Both the position numbers and the translations under genes were made by a program. From NCBI GenBank assembly GCA_027346925.1, contig DAIERH010000108.1:1-7595 (forward strand): 7,595 nucleotides of DNA. Reading direction: 5' to 3'. This document shows, one piece after another, positions 5,597 to 7,595 of the stretch (within the stretch, counting starts at the first letter, position 1; every line of letters begins with the position of its first letter). The notes beneath the pieces are model-generated. The model had not been told where the DNA came from. It was given only the letters and a program-made list of their open reading frames with translations, and ran no database searches. Source of the DNA: Geobacter sp. (GTDB taxonomy: Bacteria > Desulfobacterota > Desulfuromonadia > Geobacterales > Pseudopelobacteraceae).

Positions 5597-6544
5597 ATGG
5601 AGGGACGTTTGGATACGAGTACCACACGGAAGAACGGTGACAGCCTGTTTCGCACCGTTACCCTGCTCTTCGCTTGCAGCATCATCGCGATCCTGCTGGT
5701 CATGGCGGGCGAGATGGTTACCGAAAGCCTGCCGTCGCTGCGCAAATTCGGCTGGGGGTTCATAACCGGAAGCGACTGGGACGCGGTGCAGGGGAGCTTC
5801 GCGGCCCTGCCCTACCTGTACGGATCGGTGGTTTCGTCGATCCTGGCCATCGGGCTTGCCACCCCGCTCAGCGTCGGCACCGCGCTCTTCATCACCGAAC
5901 TGGCCCCACACAAGGTCGGCGCCGTAACAGCCTCCCTGGTGGAACTCCTGGCGGCCATCCCCAGCGTCATCTACGGCCTGTGGGGCATACTGGTGATGAC
6001 CCCCTGGCTGCAAAGCACCGTGGAGCCCTTTCTGATCGAGCATTTCGGTTTCCTCCCCTTCTTCCGGGGGGCGCCTTACGGCGTCAGCATGCTGGCCGCT
6101 GTTTTCATCCTGATGATCATGATCATCCCCATCGTCACCTCCATCACCAAGGAGGTACTGCTGGCGGTGCCTCCGAGCCAGAAAGAGGCGGCCGTGGCCC
6201 TTGGGGCCACCCGCTGGGAGATGATCCGCATGGCCGTACTCCCCTACGGCCGTTCCGGAATCCTGGGTGCGGTGATCCTGGGTCTGGGCCGGGCCATCGG
6301 CGAGACCATGGCCGTCACCATGGTGATCGGCAATACGCCCCAGATCTCGCTCTCCCTGCTCTCGCCGGCCTACACCATGCCGAGCGTCATTGCCAACGAA
6401 TTCGCCGAGACCACCACCAAGCTGCACGCCTCCGCCCTGATGGAGATCGGCCTGATCCTGCTGGTGGTTACCCTGGCAATCAACTTCCTGGCCCGGCTGC
6501 TCCTGTGGAGCGTCACCCGCCGCTGGAAGGGGGGCGTGGCATGA
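5597..6544 (+). CDS. pstC: Phosphate ABC transporter permease PstC
   Basis: A 315-residue inner-membrane permease. It has an N-terminal membrane segment (about residues 18-37), a periplasmic stretch with F-I-T-G-S-D-W-D, then the usual run of hydrophobic helices for six segments in all. The cytoplasmic EAA loop K-E-A-A-V-A-L-G-A-T-R-W at about 196-216, which docks on PstB, is intact and followed by G-R-A-I-G-E-T-M-A-V. It forms the channel with PstA. The start is uncertain: ATG 5552 lies in the Pho box and ATG 5573 at the expected transcript start, with no ribosome binding site. ATG 5597 has GGAAAGG only 2 bases upstream; TTG 5609 has GGAGG at a better 5 bases. I list 5597 and regard 5609 as a real alternative. 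Its stop overlaps the pstA ATG by 4 bases, so translation is coupled. Confidence 0.92.
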   Translation: MEGRLDTSTTRKNGDSLFRTVTLLFACSIIAILLVMAGEMVTESLPSLRKFGWGFITGSDWDAVQGSFAALPYLYGSVVSSILAIGLATPLSVGTALFITELAPHKVGAVTASLVELLAAIPSVIYGLWGILVMTPWLQSTVEPFLIEHFGFLPFFRGAPYGVSMLAAVFILMIMIIPIVTSITKEVLLAVPPSQKEAAVALGATRWEMIRMAVLPYGRSGILGAVILGLGRAIGETMAVTMVIGNTPQISLSLLSPAYTMPSVIANEFAETTTKLHASALMEIGLILLVVTLAINFLARLLLWSVTRRWKGGVA

Positions 6545-7386
6545 TCCTCAGATCGCTTTTCATGCGCCGCGCCGCCAACCTCGGCGCCACATTGCTGATG
6601 GGGTTTGGGACGTTCCTGGTACTGTTGCCCCTGGGCATCATCTTCTACCACATCATCAAGATGGGCTTCAGTTCCATCAACCTGCACTTCTTCACCAAGA
6701 TTCCCAAGCCACCGGGCGAGATTGGCGGCGGCATGGCCAACGGCATGGCCGGCTCGGCGGTCATGATCGGAATGGCATCGCTCGTGGGGGTGCCGGTGGG
6801 GATCTTCGGCGCCATCTACCTGACTGAATACGGCAGCGGAAAACTGGGCACATCGATCCGTTTCTGCGCCGACGTGCTGTCCGGCATCCCCTCCATCATC
6901 ACCGGCATGGTGGCCTATGCCCTGCTGGTGGTGCCGCTGCAGGGGTTCTCGGCCCTGGCCGGCTCTTTTGCCCTGGCCCTGATCATGATCCCCATCGTGC
7001 TGCGCACCACCGAGGAGCAGCTCAAGATGGTGCCGGTTTCCTTGCGTGAGGCATCCCTGGCCCTGGGTGTGCCCCTGTGGCGCACCACCCTCAAGGTCAC
7101 CCTGCGCAGCGCACTGACCGGCGTGATCACCGGGATACTGCTGGCAACCGCCCGCGTGGCCGGCGAAACGGCGCCTTTGCTGTTCACTGCCCTGGGGAAC
7201 CAGTTCTGGAGCAAAAAGCTGACCGAGCCGATGGCCGCGCTACCGCTGCAGATCTTCAACTTTGCCATTTCTCCCTATGATGATTGGCACCGGCTCGCCT
7301 GGGGCGGGGCCCTGGTGCTGGTGGTGATGATGTTCGGCCTGAGCCTCGCGGCCCGCTGGCTGGGCAGGGGCAGGCATACAGGTTAA
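6541..7386 (+). CDS. pstA: Phosphate ABC transporter permease PstA
   Basis: A 281-residue inner-membrane permease, partner of PstC. The first membrane segment is at about residues 15-40, followed by a short periplasmic loop with F-F-T-K-I-P-K-P-P-G-E-I-G-G-G, a PstA signature, then further helices, including G-V-P-V-G-I-F-G-A-I-Y-L-T-E-Y and the L-S-G-I-P-S-I-I-T-G-M segment. The EAA loop, R-E-A-S-L-A-L-G-V-P-L-W at about 169-180, is followed by A-R-V-A-G-E-T-A-P-L-L-F-T-A. The start ATG overlaps the pstC stop (ATGA) and has a purine-rich GGAAGGGGGG 6 bases before it. The same frame is open far upstream under pstC, but that part is not permease-like. The gap to pstB is 67 bases and contains a palindrome, unlike the tight pstC-pstA junction. 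Confidence 0.94.
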   Translation: MILRSLFMRRAANLGATLLMGFGTFLVLLPLGIIFYHIIKMGFSSINLHFFTKIPKPPGEIGGGMANGMAGSAVMIGMASLVGVPVGIFGAIYLTEYGSGKLGTSIRFCADVLSGIPSIITGMVAYALLVVPLQGFSALAGSFALALIMIPIVLRTTEEQLKMVPVSLREASLALGVPLWRTTLKVTLRSALTGVITGILLATARVAGETAPLLFTALGNQFWSKKLTEPMAALPLQIFNFAISPYDDWHRLAWGGALVLVVMMFGLSLAARWLGRGRHTG

Positions 7387-7393
7387 ACAAAAA

Positions 7394-7418
7394 GTCCCCC
7401 TTTTGCAAAGGGGGGAAC
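7394..7418. repeat. Short C-tract/G-tract palindrome between pstA and pstB
   Basis: CCCCCTTT (7396-7403) pairs with AAAGGGGG (7407-7414) around a 3-base loop, making an 8-bp stem. Its GTCCCCCTTT end matches the end sequence of the 81-bp element at 5399-5479, so it is probably a solo half of the same family. There is no T tract after it on the plus strand (AACTATAAGC), so it should not stop transcription fully, but it may affect RNA stability or the pstA:pstB ratio. Confidence 0.65.
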
Positions 7419-7453
7419 TATAAGCACATCGTAAACTGAGTACTGAGGTCCCA

Positions 7454-7595
7454 ATGAACACAAAGCTCCGCCTCGAAAACCTGAACATCCATTTCGGCGC
7501 GACCCATGCCGTCAGGGATGTGTCCATGGAGGTCGCCGAGAACAGCGTGACCGCCATCATCGGCCCCTCGGGCTGCGGCAAGTCCACTGTGCTGC
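7454..7595 (+). CDS. pstB: Phosphate ABC transporter ATP-binding protein PstB (3' partial)
   Basis: Forty-seven codons are visible before the right edge. They read M-N-T-K-L-R-L-E-N-L-N-I-H-F-G, the usual first strands of an ABC ATPase, and reach the Walker A motif G-P-S-G-C-G-K-S-T (residues 37-45), the form typical of PstB. The rest (Q loop, signature, Walker B) is outside the window. It hydrolyses ATP on the cytoplasmic face of PstC-PstA. The start is supported by GAGG at 7444-7447, 6 bases upstream. It lies 67 bases after pstA, in the same direction, so is likely in the same transcript. Confidence 0.93.
   Translation, partial: MNTKLRLENLNIHFGATHAVRDVSMEVAENSVTAIIGPSGCGKSTVL

Noticed and set aside
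5674..6540. Upstream extension of the pstA frame under pstC
   Set aside because: The translation is Arg/His/Gly/Pro-rich and not membrane-like; pstA begins at 6541 with a 4-base overlap.

Overview
The window is high in G+C and carries genes close in organisation to the Geobacter/Desulfuromonadales type. That assignment is an inference from gene style, PAS-containing PhoR architecture and the intergenic C-tract/G-tract palindromes, not from any search. Most of the window is a phosphate-starvation (Pho) locus: response regulator phoB, sensor kinase phoR, then the phosphate ABC transporter genes pstS, pstC, pstA and the first 47 codons of pstB, which runs off the right edge. All are on the + strand.

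Layout. Positions 1-988 hold the end of a three-gene cluster: a GHKL-type ATP-binding protein (5' end outside the window), a single-domain STAS protein whose start lies inside the previous gene, and a 65-residue protein of unknown function. This resembles the kinase/antagonist pairs of partner-switching systems. Positions 989-1334 have no well-supported gene; they hold degenerate CAC-type repeats ending in a 16-bp palindrome and one doubtful small minus-strand ORF. A 60-residue CxxC zinc-ribbon-like protein is encoded on the minus strand at 1335-1517 with a very strong ribosome binding site. Positions 1518-1735 form the divergent control region in front of phoB.

PhoB and PhoR are 4 bp apart and surely co-transcribed. 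pstS has its own candidate Pho promoter and its own strong intrinsic terminator. pstC and pstA overlap by 4 bp and start from a third candidate Pho promoter; pstB follows after a 67-bp gap that contains a palindrome. Phosphate shortage would be sensed through PhoR, with the transporter normally acting as an input; PhoR phosphorylates PhoB, and PhoB would activate its own operon, pstS and pstCAB.

The best observation is that the three putative PhoB promoters can be aligned to one architecture: two 11-bp direct repeats, exactly 6 bp, then an extended -10 (TGN plus hexamer). The second is a repeat family made of C-tract/G-tract palindromes, one 81-bp copy between pstS and pstC and a short relative between pstA and pstB. 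I see no wholly new system; the least understood parts are the left-hand ATPase/STAS/small-protein trio and the two small minus-strand ORFs.
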